Assembly: GCF_015547515.1 (NCBI RefSeq)
Contig: NZ_JADMVE010000008.1
Span: 62,001 to 126,000 of the forward strand
Length of the DNA: 64,000 bases
Direction of reading: 5' to 3'
DNA from: Eubacterium sp. 1001713B170207_170306_E7
GTDB lineage: Bacteria; Bacillota; Clostridia; Eubacteriales; Eubacteriaceae
The notes beneath the pieces were generated by a model, which was not told the origin of the DNA, did not search any database, and saw only the letters and a list, made by a program, of their open reading frames with translations. This document shows, one piece after another, positions 25,219 through 33,344 of this stretch (its first letter is position 1; every line of letters starts with the position of its first letter). The translations under genes and the position numbers were made by a program.

Positions 25219-26895
25219 CTAAAATGTATAAGCTTTCATCTTTTGCAGCATTCCCAGATCAGCCTGTTGGCCTCCCAGCTCTTCCTCCAGAACCATACAG
25301 TTCACAAACGCCATAAATGTGTCGGTCTTTCTGTAATGCGGGTCCTGTTTGTCGTACCGGACATTCCCACCATCAATGACCTTTTTAACGTTATTGGTCA
25401 TCCAGGCCATGATTGGTGTCTTTCCCCAGGCAATCTTCTGGTTGATGAAAGCAGAATTGATGAGCGGTGCCGCCTGCATAATATCCGACGGCCTGACAAT
25501 ACGGATATTCTTGATTTCAAAAGCATCGTACCCGATGGCTTTAAAAGCTTTATTCAGATAGCCGTACCGGAATTTATCAATCCCGATTTTTTTCAGTCTT
25601 AAATTGTAACGCCGGATCTGTTCCGCGAACCAGCTCGCCACAGTTTCTGCCGGGATCTCAACATCGTCGATAAAGGTCAGATCGCCTTTTCCTTCCCATT
25701 CTGCCAATGGTGCCACAATCCCCCGAAGATCTCTGCTCTGTCGGCAGACAAAAGTGTGATGCAGCACCACATAACCTTCCCCCTGTTTGAACAAGAGACA
25801 GACGCCCGTGAAGTCATTGGTCATGGAATAGTCCACGCCGCCAACACATTCCCGGCCAGTGAAGGAAAAATCATAATCTTTCGTGGCCGCCTGAATATCT
25901 TCCCAGGTTGCCACCTCTACTTCCTGATTCCCCACGGGGTAGTTGCACCGTTTGGCCATAAACGTCTGATAATAGTCTGGCGTGTAGGGCATTTCCCGTA
26001 TTTCTTTTAAAATGGTCGTTCGCAGGGATTTAAAATCGTTGAGACTTGGAATTGCCTTGACCAGTTTGTCAATTTGATTCCATTCACTTTCCGCTTCAAT
26101 GCGGCACCAAAAGACCAGGGTACGATTGTCCAGATTGTACTCGGACAGGATTTTTTTGTTCTGTTCCTTTTCCCGGTCCAGTACACCGCCACGCACATGC
26201 CCATCGGTGGTGATCGTAATCTCTCGGGCGTGTGGCACCTTTCCCAAACCAGACTTTAAGGTTCCGATATTGGTATCATCCAGATATTCGTGCTTTTCAT
26301 CATAAATAACACAGCCGGTGCGTTTTGAATCCTTCCCGCGTTTGGATGAGGTATTGAAGCGCAGCACCGACTTTGTCTCAATGCCTTTGATGATTTCTTT
26401 TGTATGGTAGTAATTTGCTTTTAATGCTTTGCGGTATTCCGGCTCAACCGGATCATCAATAATTTCATAGACATCGTTAAAGCTCGTTTTTGCCTGGTTC
26501 TCGCTATTGGCAAGCAGATCCACGTTATATCCTGTGATTCCATGGTAAGGTGATAAAAAATAAAAACAAAGAAAGGAAATGAACCCATTTTTACCGGATC
26601 CACGGCCAATAATAATCCGTATATCACTGAAAAAAATATCGCCATCGGTCGTTAAGACGCCAACAATTAACGCAAAAAGAAAAATTTCCCATTCAATCAG
26701 CTTGTATGGGAAATACTTTTGGAGCGATAAACCCTCCTCAATTCTTTCGTTGTTAATGATGACATCGTCACGATCCAGGACAGGGATCACAATATTTTGA
26801 ATCATCTGTTCCTGTTCTTTACAATGCTCTACTTCATTTTTCAGTATTCTATTGATATAAGGGTCGATATACGGGCTATAGCGCAACTTTACCAC
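25219..26895 (-). CDS. Terminase large subunit
   Basis: 558 residues from a probable GTG start inside the end of the small-subunit gene. The ATPase motor has Walker A IIIGRGSGKNGF (near residue 95) and Walker B CVIYDEKHEY. The C-terminal nuclease domain has acidic residues in GVDYSMTNDFTG and IDDVEIP. It packages and cuts the concatemeric genome. Length is normal for P27/HK97-type terminases. Confidence 0.9.
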   Translation of the reverse strand: MVKLRYSPYIDPYINRILKNEVEHCKEQEQMIQNIVIPVLDRDDVIINNERIEEGLSLQKYFPYKLIEWEIFLFALIVGVLTTDGDIFFSDIRIIIGRGSGKNGFISFLCFYFLSPYHGITGYNVDLLANSENQAKTSFNDVYEIIDDPVEPEYRKALKANYYHTKEIIKGIETKSVLRFNTSSKRGKDSKRTGCVIYDEKHEYLDDTNIGTLKSGLGKVPHAREITITTDGHVRGGVLDREKEQNKKILSEYNLDNRTLVFWCRIEAESEWNQIDKLVKAIPSLNDFKSLRTTILKEIREMPYTPDYYQTFMAKRCNYPVGNQEVEVATWEDIQAATKDYDFSFTGRECVGGVDYSMTNDFTGVCLLFKQGEGYVVLHHTFVCRQSRDLRGIVAPLAEWEGKGDLTFIDDVEIPAETVASWFAEQIRRYNLRLKKIGIDKFRYGYLNKAFKAIGYDAFEIKNIRIVRPSDIMQAAPLINSAFINQKIAWGKTPIMAWMTNNVKKVIDGGNVRYDKQDPHYRKTDTFMAFVNCMVLEEELGGQQADLGMLQKMKAYTF

Positions 26896-27187
26896 CGCCC
26901 TTATCTTCCGGTGGCTTTAAACCTAAAAAGGTTAAGATATTGCGCATTTCTGAAGAAATCCTCCTTTTCTCGGCGGTCGCATCGGTGACAGCCCGAAGCC
27001 CAGAATTATCATCGGATTTTACTTCCATTATGGCTTTATTTATGAACTTTAAATCCTCATAAAAATCCATGTACTGGTCCACGTAATCTTTATAAACGCG
27101 TTCTTCCAAACCGCGCTCTTTTAGCATATTTTCAATACTTTCGCGGGTTCGCTCTTTTAACGTTTCTTCACTTGGCGGCCTCGCCAT
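26876..27187 (-). CDS. Terminase small subunit, P27 family
   Basis: 103 residues. The sequence (YKDYVDQYMDFYEDLKF, then KRRISSEMRNILTFLGLKP) matches P27-type small terminases that select the packaging site. It overlaps the large subunit by 20 bases. Confidence 0.78.
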   Translation of the reverse strand: MARPPSEETLKERTRESIENMLKERGLEERVYKDYVDQYMDFYEDLKFINKAIMEVKSDDNSGLRAVTDATAEKRRISSEMRNILTFLGLKPPEDKGGGKVAL

Positions 27188-27297
27188 TTACCTCACCTCC
27201 CTGCGGTCCCCGGATTTTTATACTCTCCCTGCTTGCATACCCACCCACCGGTCTCCCGTTTGCTTTATCATAGTGAATTTTTTTTGAGGGGGGGCCA

Positions 27298-27636
27298 TTA
27301 CCATCGTTCTGCGGTTACCGGCTTCTTTTTCTTTCGATAATTATGCTCTTTTTCGTGGCAATCATGGCACAGGCTCACAAGGTTACGCCGCCGCTTTCCT
27401 TCGCAGTCTTCATACCAAAGTGACAAGGCCAGCTCTGGATGCTGCTTGACGTGGTTCACATGATGCACGGTGGTTGCCTTGGTATATTTGCCTTTGGCTT
27501 TGCAGTGCTGGCACTCGAACTTGTCCAGCTTCAACGCGTCCAGGCGTACCTTCTCCCACGGTGTCCAGGTGTAAAAGGCATGCATATCTCTGTTGGCGAT
27601 GCAGTCTCTTACAAAGTCAATCTGATGTTTGGTCAT
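27298..27636 (-). CDS. HNH endonuclease
   Basis: 112 residues with a complete HNH layout: CQHC, TTVHHVNHV, NLVSLCHDCHE. HNH proteins just upstream of the small terminase are needed for packaging-linked cleavage in HK97-like phages. It overlaps the next upstream gene by four bases. Confidence 0.88.
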   Translation of the reverse strand: MTKHQIDFVRDCIANRDMHAFYTWTPWEKVRLDALKLDKFECQHCKAKGKYTKATTVHHVNHVKQHPELALSLWYEDCEGKRRRNLVSLCHDCHEKEHNYRKKKKPVTAERW

Positions 27637-27935
27637 CTGGCAAATCGCTGTTCATGAACTAACCGCGCCTGGTATCTATCCGTCATCAACTGCTTCAGCG
27701 TGTCCTCCTGTTCCTTTGATGTGCCAAGCATAAGAACGCTGAGCGTGAAGGTATTCACGATGATATCATCATCCTGACGGTACTCCATCTCATCATAGAT
27801 TTCAAAATCAATAGCATCTTCACCATAATCCAAGCTCTGGATCATTCGCTCAATATCACGCCGGTACTGATCTGCGAATCCTCCGGTCACTTTGAAATAA
27901 TATTTCAGTTCAGTCCGATTTAGTGCCTGGTTCAT
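27633..27935 (-). CDS. Phage protein of unknown function (100 aa)
   Basis: Start placed at ATG 27935 after GGGAG. Acidic and mostly helical (MNQALNRTELKYYFKVTGG...), with no known motif. It lies between a small Cys-rich protein and the HNH nuclease at the start of the packaging module. Confidence 0.6.
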   Translation of the reverse strand: MNQALNRTELKYYFKVTGGFADQYRRDIERMIQSLDYGEDAIDFEIYDEMEYRQDDDIIVNTFTLSVLMLGTSKEQEDTLKQLMTDRYQARLVHEQRFAR

Positions 27936-28083
27936 TGGCTCCCTCTCTTTCAATGTATAAATCCAAGGTTTCCTCACCGCAAAAGTTTATGGCATGCCTT
28001 ATATCGGTTGTGTGTTTACAGTGTTCTGCGTTGATACCGCATTGCTTACAGGCCTTGCGGTCACATAAATAAAGAATCTCCAT
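27910..28083 (-). CDS. Small cysteine-rich phage protein (57 aa)
   Basis: ATG 28083 follows GGAGGAAAG. The product MEILYLCDRKACKQCG... has CDRKACKQC-type cysteines and further C and H residues, suggesting one bound zinc. It overlaps the downstream gene by 26 bases. A terminator hairpin lies directly upstream (28099-28132), so expression needs read-through or a hidden promoter. Confidence 0.55.
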   Translation of the reverse strand: MEILYLCDRKACKQCGINAEHCKHTTDIRHAINFCGEETLDLYIEREGANEPGTKSD

Positions 28084-28098
28084 TATCTTTCCTCCAAT

Positions 28099-28132
28099 GA
28101 AAAAGACCTCAGCGCCAGAGCTTACCGAGGTC
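28099..28132 (-). terminator. Terminator after the DNA methyltransferase gene
   Basis: GACCTC...GAGGTC hairpin followed by TTTTTC on the minus strand, between the dam stop and the next gene's ribosome site. Confidence 0.55.
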
Positions 28133-28144
28133 ATAGTCCACGAA

Positions 28145-28942
28145 TTAAAAATGATTTTTGACATACGCCAGACAATCCTCCCGGCTGGAGGTGGACGTCT
28201 GGGTAATTCGCCTTGTGCTGACTTCAAAGTCCTGGAATCCAAATATCTTAAGGACTTCGATCACATCACGCTCGATCATATTGAAAAAGATAAAATCCAC
28301 CTGCATTTCCTTAACCATTTGCAGCATCTGCAAGGTTGCACTTAAGCCAAAGAAATACCGGTTATCATAGGCTTTCTGTGTGCTGTTCATGTAGGGTGGA
28401 TCCAGTATGATCATCGTGGTGTCATCGAAGTCTTTAAAATACTGCTTTAAAAATGCTTTGTAGTCCATGGATACGCGTTCCATCTGCTGTACCGTTTGTA
28501 AGTATTCCCGCTGCTTATCCGTGGTAATATCATTGTGAAAATAGGTGAAGTCCAAAAGCTTCAGGCTCCCGGTCTGTTTTCCTGAAAAAACGAAATTATT
28601 CGCCAATAGCCGCCAATACTTTTCGTCGATACCTTCGATCATTTCTTGAAGGTATGCCCGCTGGGTAGCATTAAGACGCTTATTACTCTTTATAAAACCT
28701 GCTTCAAGGCACTTCTGAATCAAGGTGTCCTTAATGTCCAGATAGGCCGGATATAAATCAAACAGCCGGTCATAATCGTTTATGACCGCACGCTCGACAA
28801 GGCCCTCTCTGAATAGGTTGACGCTGAGGACGGCACTGCCCCCAAAGGCTTCATAGACTTTTTTATATCCGTTATCCTGTATGATCTGTTTGACTTCTTT
28901 GTACCGGTTCCGCTTGCTGCCTGAAAATGGAATACTGATCAT
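28145..28942 (-). CDS. DNA adenine methyltransferase (D12 class)
   Basis: 265 residues from ATG 28942 after AAGGAGGAG. N-terminal FSGSKRNR and YEAFGGSAVLS form the SAM-binding motif region; the catalytic motif IV is DPPY (in MIILDPPYMNS). It would methylate adenine N6, probably to protect phage DNA from host restriction or tune transcription; there is no cognate nuclease nearby. It is bracketed by two intrinsic terminators, one 20 bases upstream of its start and one just after its stop. Confidence 0.85.
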   Translation of the reverse strand: MISIPFSGSKRNRYKEVKQIIQDNGYKKVYEAFGGSAVLSVNLFREGLVERAVINDYDRLFDLYPAYLDIKDTLIQKCLEAGFIKSNKRLNATQRAYLQEMIEGIDEKYWRLLANNFVFSGKQTGSLKLLDFTYFHNDITTDKQREYLQTVQQMERVSMDYKAFLKQYFKDFDDTTMIILDPPYMNSTQKAYDNRYFFGLSATLQMLQMVKEMQVDFIFFNMIERDVIEVLKIFGFQDFEVSTRRITQTSTSSREDCLAYVKNHF

Positions 28943-28960
28943 TTGCTCTCCTCCTTGCAA

Positions 28961-28987
28961 TAAAAAAAGCACCAGAAATCTGGTGCT
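28961..28987 (-). terminator. Strong terminator/attenuator just upstream of dam
   Basis: Perfect 9-bp stem (AGCACCAGA/TCTGGTGCT, 2-nt loop) followed by seven T residues on the minus strand. It lies only about 13 nt before the dam ribosome site, so it may control dam as an attenuator or end an antisense RNA from the right. Confidence 0.65.
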
Positions 28988-29016
28988 AAAAAGATAAAAA
29001 CTTTCTGCATATCCGC

Positions 29017-29045
29017 TTGACTAGCACAATATATTGTGCTATAAT
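29017..29045 (+). promoter_or_regulatory. Strong rightward promoter with 18-bp perfect palindrome in the spacer
   Basis: TTGACT (29017-29022), 17-bp spacer, TATAAT (29040-29045). The spacer is almost entirely the perfect palindrome AGCACAATATATTGTGCT (29023-29040), a clear repressor site. It points against the surrounding late genes. Confidence 0.75.
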
Positions 29046-29067
29046 ATAAGTATCTTAAGAGAAAGGA

Positions 29068-29211
29068 GTGAGACACATTAATCAAAGGGACTGGATTGAT
29101 ATTATCTTGAGTATCTGGACGAACATCATCGCCACGATTGCCCTGATAATATCCATCAAAAAAACCGCTAAACGCAAGCAGAACCGTCCAAGGAAACGCA
29201 AACGAAAGCGG
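29068..29211 (+). CDS. Small hydrophobic basic-tailed peptide (toxin-like)
   Basis: A 45-48 residue frame after AAAGGAG, ending TAA near 29209-29211. The start is unclear: an in-frame GTG at about 29068 overlaps the ribosome site, and an ATT eight bases beyond it is better spaced but rare. The product has one membrane segment (WIDIILSIWTNIIATIALII) and an extremely basic tail (RKQNRPRKRKRKR), the layout of holin-like type I toxins. It is the first gene after the palindrome-bearing promoter. Confidence 0.5.
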
Positions 29212-29261
29212 TAAAGACAAGGGGAAAAGGGTGAAAGCCCTTAGTACCCTACCTTTCCTTT

Positions 29262-29290
29262 AGTATAATGTAAAACCATGAAAAAATCAA
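29262..29290 (-). promoter_or_regulatory. Possible leftward promoter opposing the small-peptide gene
   Basis: Minus strand TTGATT (29290-29285), 17-bp spacer, TATACT (29267-29262). A transcript from here would run antisense across the peptide gene and its promoter and stop at the terminator at 28961-28987, or read on into dam. Sequence match only. Confidence 0.4.
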
Positions 29291-29436
29291 CTTTAATCAG
29301 TCTTGTTTTGACAGCTGGTTTTTTAACCACCGGCAATCTTTTTAGTGGATTTGCTAAAACAGCATTTACCTTTGCAGCCTTCATTTCAGCGGTATCTGCT
29401 CTGATTTCAGCCGTACAAAAAGACAAAAAGGAGTAA
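29278..29436 (+). CDS. Small membrane peptide (52 aa)
   Basis: The frame begins at ATG 29278 and encodes MKKSTLISLVLTAGFLTTG... with two hydrophobic segments and a charged end (QKDKKE). There is no ribosome site upstream, but a TATAAT box at 29264-29269 would start a transcript almost at the ATG, suggesting leaderless translation or coupling to the upstream peptide. The stop overlaps the ribosome site of the regulator gene that follows. Function unknown. Confidence 0.5.
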   Translation: MKKSTLISLVLTAGFLTTGNLFSGFAKTAFTFAAFISAVSALISAVQKDKKE

Positions 29437-29441
29437 AGACC

Positions 29442-29642
29442 ATGAACCTGAAAGCCATACGGTTAAGCCAAGGTCTTTCCGTCCCCAAACTCGTTGAGCG
29501 TTCCGGTGTTTCCCGCCGGACCATCCAGGAAATCGAAAAGCGTGGCGATTGTCTCGTATCCAATGCCATTAAACTGGCCGACGCCCTGGAAGTGACTCTC
29601 GATGAACTTTGTAGGACAAAAGACGAAAAAGCCGGGGAATAA
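29442..29642 (+). CDS. XRE-family small regulator (66 aa)
   Basis: Single helix-turn-helix domain: LSVPKLVERSGVSRRTIQEIEKRG, in Cro/C1 style, with little else. AAAGGAG overlaps the previous stop. It is the last gene of the rightward cassette and a natural candidate for the factor that binds the 18-bp palindrome in the cassette promoter. That link is inferred. Confidence 0.7.
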   Translation: MNLKAIRLSQGLSVPKLVERSGVSRRTIQEIEKRGDCLVSNAIKLADALEVTLDELCRTKDEKAGE

Positions 29643-29656
29643 TCCTCGGCTTTTTT
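29631..29656 (+). terminator. Terminator of the rightward three-gene cassette
   Basis: GCCGGGGA-ATAA-TCCTCGGC followed by six T, beginning within the last codons of the regulator gene. Confidence 0.75.
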
Positions 29657-29727
29657 GCATACTTCCTATTTGTCTACCCTAATGATACTACAGACCATTG
29701 TTTCATGTCAATGGCATGTTTGTCGCA

Positions 29728-30285
29728 TCACTTCTTGTTAATCCCGTCAATTCCGAAAAAAAGGGCTGATAAAATCTCTGTACCGGAGTTGATTGCCCGA
29801 TATATGGTTGAACGATCCACATTAAATCGTTCTGCAATTTCCTCGATTGTCAGCCGTTCATCACTGACGTAGAAATGCCAGATAATCCAGTAATTTCTTT
29901 GATCTTCTTTTCGGTCACTCTGTTCAGAAATGACTTTGTAAATATCCATCATCTTTTCAATATGCTGCATGATCAGCTGGGTCCGCGCAGCACTTTTTCC
30001 AATACTCTCAACAAAGACTTTATCGCTATATCCTGGATCTTCCATCATTACCATAAAATCAATGATGCTTTCATCCTCTACCTGCTCATCGGTATATACA
30101 GCGCCCTCACAATGCTCCTTCAGCAAGCGGTAGTTTTTTAATAGCAGCTTGGTATTTCTTAACCTTCTGTCTTTTCGGCCTCTTCTGGCCTTTTGCTTCT
30201 CTTTTTCCACGGTTGCCAGGGCCACTCTTGCCCCTTCTGCTGCTGCCAGCTTCACCAGCTCCTTAACGTCAATATCCTTAGCCAT
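29728..30285 (-). CDS. Phage late transcription regulator, sigma-70-region-4-like
   Basis: 185 residues with a charged N-terminal half (KQKARRGRKDRRLRN) and a C-terminal helix-turn-helix (LTIEEIAERFNVDRSTIYRAINSG). This pattern is shared by ArpU-like and sigma-like regulators that sit just before the packaging genes in Firmicutes prophages and switch on late transcription. The exact family is not certain. Confidence 0.65.
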   Translation of the reverse strand: MAKDIDVKELVKLAAAEGARVALATVEKEKQKARRGRKDRRLRNTKLLLKNYRLLKEHCEGAVYTDEQVEDESIIDFMVMMEDPGYSDKVFVESIGKSAARTQLIMQHIEKMMDIYKVISEQSDRKEDQRNYWIIWHFYVSDERLTIEEIAERFNVDRSTIYRAINSGTEILSALFFGIDGINKK

Positions 30286-30306
30286 TTCAGCCTCCTTTTC
30301 TTCTGC

Positions 30307-30900
30307 TTATCCTTTTACCGTCTCATAAATGCCTTTTTTATGATTATGAATCACCGGCACCGGCATCCCGCATTCAATGCAGGGTATATCAAACATTTCT
30401 TCGGTCATGTTCGTCCAATAGGTAAACCGGCGGCCGCATTCGCAGTTAAGGTATAGACGTTTTAAAGGCTCCTCGAAGGGCGTTACAATGCCGCATTCCT
30501 CACAGATAAATGAACGTGATTCCTTTTTCGCGTTAAATCCTCTAATTTCCCCACATTTTGGGCAACGGATATACATAAAGCCTTTATAACCTTTTTCAAA
30601 GCATTCCTGTTCCCAGGTGTTTTTCGTTTCATTGACCACCTCTTGGTGGCGTATCGCCTCGTGGATCGGCGCGCTTATCCGCTGATCGATCACAATTTCC
30701 GGCAACTTCTGCTCAACCGCCGCTGTATCAGCGGTACAATGGTCCCTGCAAAGTACAATATCGGACACGATTTCTGCGACCGGTGTTCCTTCCTCAAGCC
30801 CCAAAAGCTTCAGGGCAAAAACGTTGAAGAGCTGCTCGGCCTTTTGGCTTTCCAAGTCAACGGTCAGATTTTTCTTTTCCATAATCAATTTAATCTTCAT
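30307..30900 (-). CDS. Zinc-ribbon phage protein (197 aa)
   Basis: The C-terminal half carries three Cys clusters: CPKCGE, CEECG and CECG...CIECG, enough for two zinc ribbons. The N-terminal half is helical and acidic. Function unknown; its place before the late regulator suggests a transcription or DNA-handling role. Confidence 0.6.
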   Translation of the reverse strand: MKIKLIMEKKNLTVDLESQKAEQLFNVFALKLLGLEEGTPVAEIVSDIVLCRDHCTADTAAVEQKLPEIVIDQRISAPIHEAIRHQEVVNETKNTWEQECFEKGYKGFMYIRCPKCGEIRGFNAKKESRSFICEECGIVTPFEEPLKRLYLNCECGRRFTYWTNMTEEMFDIPCIECGMPVPVIHNHKKGIYETVKG

Positions 30901-30901
30901 G

Positions 30902-31252
30902 TTACTTCTCTCCTTGTATCACGCCGTCCTCATCGACCGCCAGATCCCGGTAATCCACCTGCCCATCGATCCGATTCTCGGTGATGGCTGGCCGCTCCTC
31001 ACCATTTTCCAGCAGCTCCACTTGAATCGCGCCGCCCTGGATCTGGGCCAGATCGGATTTTATGGAATAGCTGATGGTGACAAAGTCCCGGTCACTTGAG
31101 GGTTCGTAAACCAGCTCGATCTTTACTTTCCGTTTATCGACGGCGTTTGTGCGCCGATCTTTGATGTTTTTCCTTACTTTTTCATCCTCGATATCAAAGA
31201 TATGCTGCAGGCCTTTTTCGGCCTTTTCTAATCCGATTTCGCTTAAATACAT
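30902..31252 (-). CDS. Phage protein of unknown function (116 aa)
   Basis: Start ATG 31252 follows AAAGGAG; a longer frame has no ribosome site. The N-terminal helix (MYLSEIGLEKAEKG) is followed by a beta-rich part (KVKIELVYEPSSDRDFVTISYS). It shares no motif that I recognise. Confidence 0.6.
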   Translation of the reverse strand: MYLSEIGLEKAEKGLQHIFDIEDEKVRKNIKDRRTNAVDKRKVKIELVYEPSSDRDFVTISYSIKSDLAQIQGGAIQVELLENGEERPAITENRIDGQVDYRDLAVDEDGVIQGEK

Positions 31253-31265
31253 GCTTTGGCTCCTT

Positions 31266-31454
31266 TCATAGTTCATACTGACATTCGGTGCATTTATACA
31301 CGCGGTCATGCCCTCTGACATACCGTTTCTTAAGCAGCTTTTTGTACCGGGTACAAAAGAAGCGGTCTTTTTTGGCTTCCTCTACCGGGAAGATTCTGAA
31401 ATGCTTAAACCGGCAGCCAGGTGGGCAGGTCTTATCTTCAAAGTCCGGCTTCAT
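31266..31454 (-). CDS. Small cysteine-rich phage protein (62 aa)
   Basis: Contains CPPGC, FFCTRY and CTECQ, giving about five cysteines for one zinc site. It overlaps the RecU-like gene by 17 bases. Probably a small nucleic-acid-binding protein, but this is not shown. Confidence 0.55.
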   Translation of the reverse strand: MKPDFEDKTCPPGCRFKHFRIFPVEEAKKDRFFCTRYKKLLKKRYVRGHDRVYKCTECQYEL

Positions 31455-31971
31455 GGATGCCCTCCAGAAATTTCAGGGTATTGTCAAAGCGGATCCGGAA
31501 GGGCTCCAGCTCCTCTAAGGTCATATACATCCGGCCATAGCGCTTTTTCATGTTCCGCCATATTCGCCAGGGCACCCGGTAGTAATCCATGCGGTTCATG
31601 CACAGCAGCACAAAGGTTACCGCGCCTAGATCGGCATGGTCGTTCAGGGCTTCTTTCTGTTCCTGGGTAACGGCTGTCTGGTTGGCCCGATCCCCTTCCT
31701 TGCTTTTGGCTTCAAAACAGACCGCCCGGCCGCCGGACAGGGTGCCTTTAAAGTCGGGCTGCGCTTTTTTCTCAAAGATCGCGGTAAACTGGCCTTTCTG
31801 CCCTCGACCGATGACGCGCATGGGTTCGGGTGTTTTATCGATATAGGCAGTGCGTTCTACGCGGTATGCCCGGCAGGCGGCCGCGATGATGGCTTCAAAT
31901 GCCTGGCCTTTTTTCTTACTGGTGTAGCCCTGGAGCTGCCGACGCGGGTCTTTTCCGATTGCCCCACTCAT
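31438..31971 (-). CDS. RecU-like Holliday junction resolvase
   Basis: 177 residues with a PD-(D/E)XK core: E26 (KKGQAFEAIIAAAC), D73 (AQPDFKG), E87 and K89 (VCFEAKS). This matches the RecU/PrfA family of Firmicutes. Phage versions resolve branched DNA before packaging. It overlaps its upstream neighbour by four bases. Confidence 0.82.
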   Translation of the reverse strand: MSGAIGKDPRRQLQGYTSKKKGQAFEAIIAAACRAYRVERTAYIDKTPEPMRVIGRGQKGQFTAIFEKKAQPDFKGTLSGGRAVCFEAKSKEGDRANQTAVTQEQKEALNDHADLGAVTFVLLCMNRMDYYRVPWRIWRNMKKRYGRMYMTLEELEPFRIRFDNTLKFLEGIHEAGL

Positions 31972-32228
31972 AAGAGCACCGTATAACCGAACTGCTTGTT
32001 GATCCGGTTTTTTACGCTTGTCAGGCTGAAGTGCCAGTTTTGTTCGGGTGGTACGAAGAGCTTTAATTTCGCTGGTTTCCCTCTCTGCTTATCCAGGACA
32101 ATGATTTTAATGGCTGGCACCCCGGCGATCTCATCTGGCCAGACGGCGGTTTCCACGTATGGATAATAATTCTTCAGGTACTCGTGAACGTATTTGACAT
32201 AATCGTTGGTTGTTTTGTTTGCTTCCAT
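31968..32228 (-). CDS. Phage protein of unknown function (86 aa)
   Basis: Compact alpha/beta sequence (MEANKTTNDYVKYVHEYL..., AIKIIVLDKQRGKPAKL) with no known motif. It sits between the antirepressor and RecU-like genes and overlaps the latter by four bases. Confidence 0.6.
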   Translation of the reverse strand: MEANKTTNDYVKYVHEYLKNYYPYVETAVWPDEIAGVPAIKIIVLDKQRGKPAKLKLFVPPEQNWHFSLTSVKNRINKQFGYTVLL

Positions 32229-32239
32229 TCTTTTCTCCT

Positions 32240-33046
32240 TTACTCTGCCCTTTTATAAAGGTTCTCCTGCTCGATGATGGGCAGGATTCCCCGCTGCTTT
32301 AAAACCTCATACAGAAACCGGCGGCCTTTCTGGGTCCACTTGGTATGCATCCGGCTGCCGATGGTTCCGTCCTGGTGGTAATAACTGGCGGTGGCGCTGG
32401 CCGCGTATCCTTTATTCTGATATTTGTAGGTCAGGACCCATTGGTTGCCGTTGTAGGTCTGGATCCCCAGGTCTTTTAACAGCAGGTTCATGGTCTTGGC
32501 GCCCATGCCGTAGTCCTTCGCGATCTGTGTCATGTTGACCAGGTCTTTGCTGGCCAGGATGGTATCCGTATAATCGGCCTTTGGGGCCAGCTCTTTTATC
32601 TGTGCTTCCTGGTGCTGTATGGTCTGGTCTTTGGCTTCCAGCAGCTTCTGGGCTTCCAGTACGGCCATGGCCAGAAGGTTTTCTCCGGTCGGCAGCTCCT
32701 GCCGCTGTTCTTTTGCTCTGAAATAATGATTGACCAGGCTGCGCTGAACTTCCCAGGCCAAAGCATCGGTGAAACTTTTAACTAACATCAGATATCCGTA
32801 TTCTGTTACCAGGATCAGTCCATTCGGTGCCATGGTATTAAAGTGTTTTCTGGCTTCGTCCGTATTTAGGACGAAGTAGTCCAGGCCCTCTGTGAAGTGT
32901 TCGCGGTGAAAATTGAACCGCTTTCTGGCGGTTCCCGGCGGCCGCTTATGGACCCGGTCAATATCGGCCAGGGTGACCACACGGGTGCCCTGGTATTCCT
33001 TGACCTGGATCTGTTCATCGTTGATGGTCATGGTAAGGTGATTCAT
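32240..33046 (-). CDS. Phage antirepressor (ORF6N plus KilAC/ANT domains)
   Basis: 268 residues. The N-terminal ORF6N/Bro-like domain (1-115) has YQGTRVVTLADIDRVHKRP; the C-terminal KilAC domain (about 150-260) has MTQIAKDYGMGAKTMN and ends WTQKGRRFLYEVLKQRGI. Such proteins counter the CI-type repressor or act as DNA-binding switches. It overlaps the upstream gene by four bases. Confidence 0.85.
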   Translation of the reverse strand: MNHLTMTINDEQIQVKEYQGTRVVTLADIDRVHKRPPGTARKRFNFHREHFTEGLDYFVLNTDEARKHFNTMAPNGLILVTEYGYLMLVKSFTDALAWEVQRSLVNHYFRAKEQRQELPTGENLLAMAVLEAQKLLEAKDQTIQHQEAQIKELAPKADYTDTILASKDLVNMTQIAKDYGMGAKTMNLLLKDLGIQTYNGNQWVLTYKYQNKGYAASATASYYHQDGTIGSRMHTKWTQKGRRFLYEVLKQRGILPIIEQENLYKRAE

Positions 33047-33333
33047 GTTTCTTCCTCCTCTTCTGCGGATTTCTTTTGCATTGCTTCTTTCAGGCAGAAG
33101 CCGTCCACGTCAACGAGACAATAAGGATTGATGGCACAGTCATTACATTCCATAAAGGTCCCTTTATTGGACTTTTCTGTCGCGCCGGCATCTGAAAAGT
33201 CCAGGGCCCAGTTTGTGTCCTTGCCTCTGGTGGACTTTGTCTCGAGATCGATTTTTCCCTCGGCACCCTCATAAGTGACGGTGACCACTGCGGTTTTAAA
33301 ACCATCTGGGACGGTTATTACAAGTGCTTTCAT
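33043..33333 (-). CDS. Small phage protein with Cys cluster (96 aa)
   Basis: ATG 33333 follows AGGAG. MKALVITVPDGFKTAVVTV starts a beta-rich part; the C-terminal part has CNDCAINPYC...C, a possible zinc site, and ends in a run of acidic residues. Function unknown. Confidence 0.6.
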   Translation of the reverse strand: MKALVITVPDGFKTAVVTVTYEGAEGKIDLETKSTRGKDTNWALDFSDAGATEKSNKGTFMECNDCAINPYCLVDVDGFCLKEAMQKKSAEEEEET

Positions 33334-33344
33334 TACCACATCTC

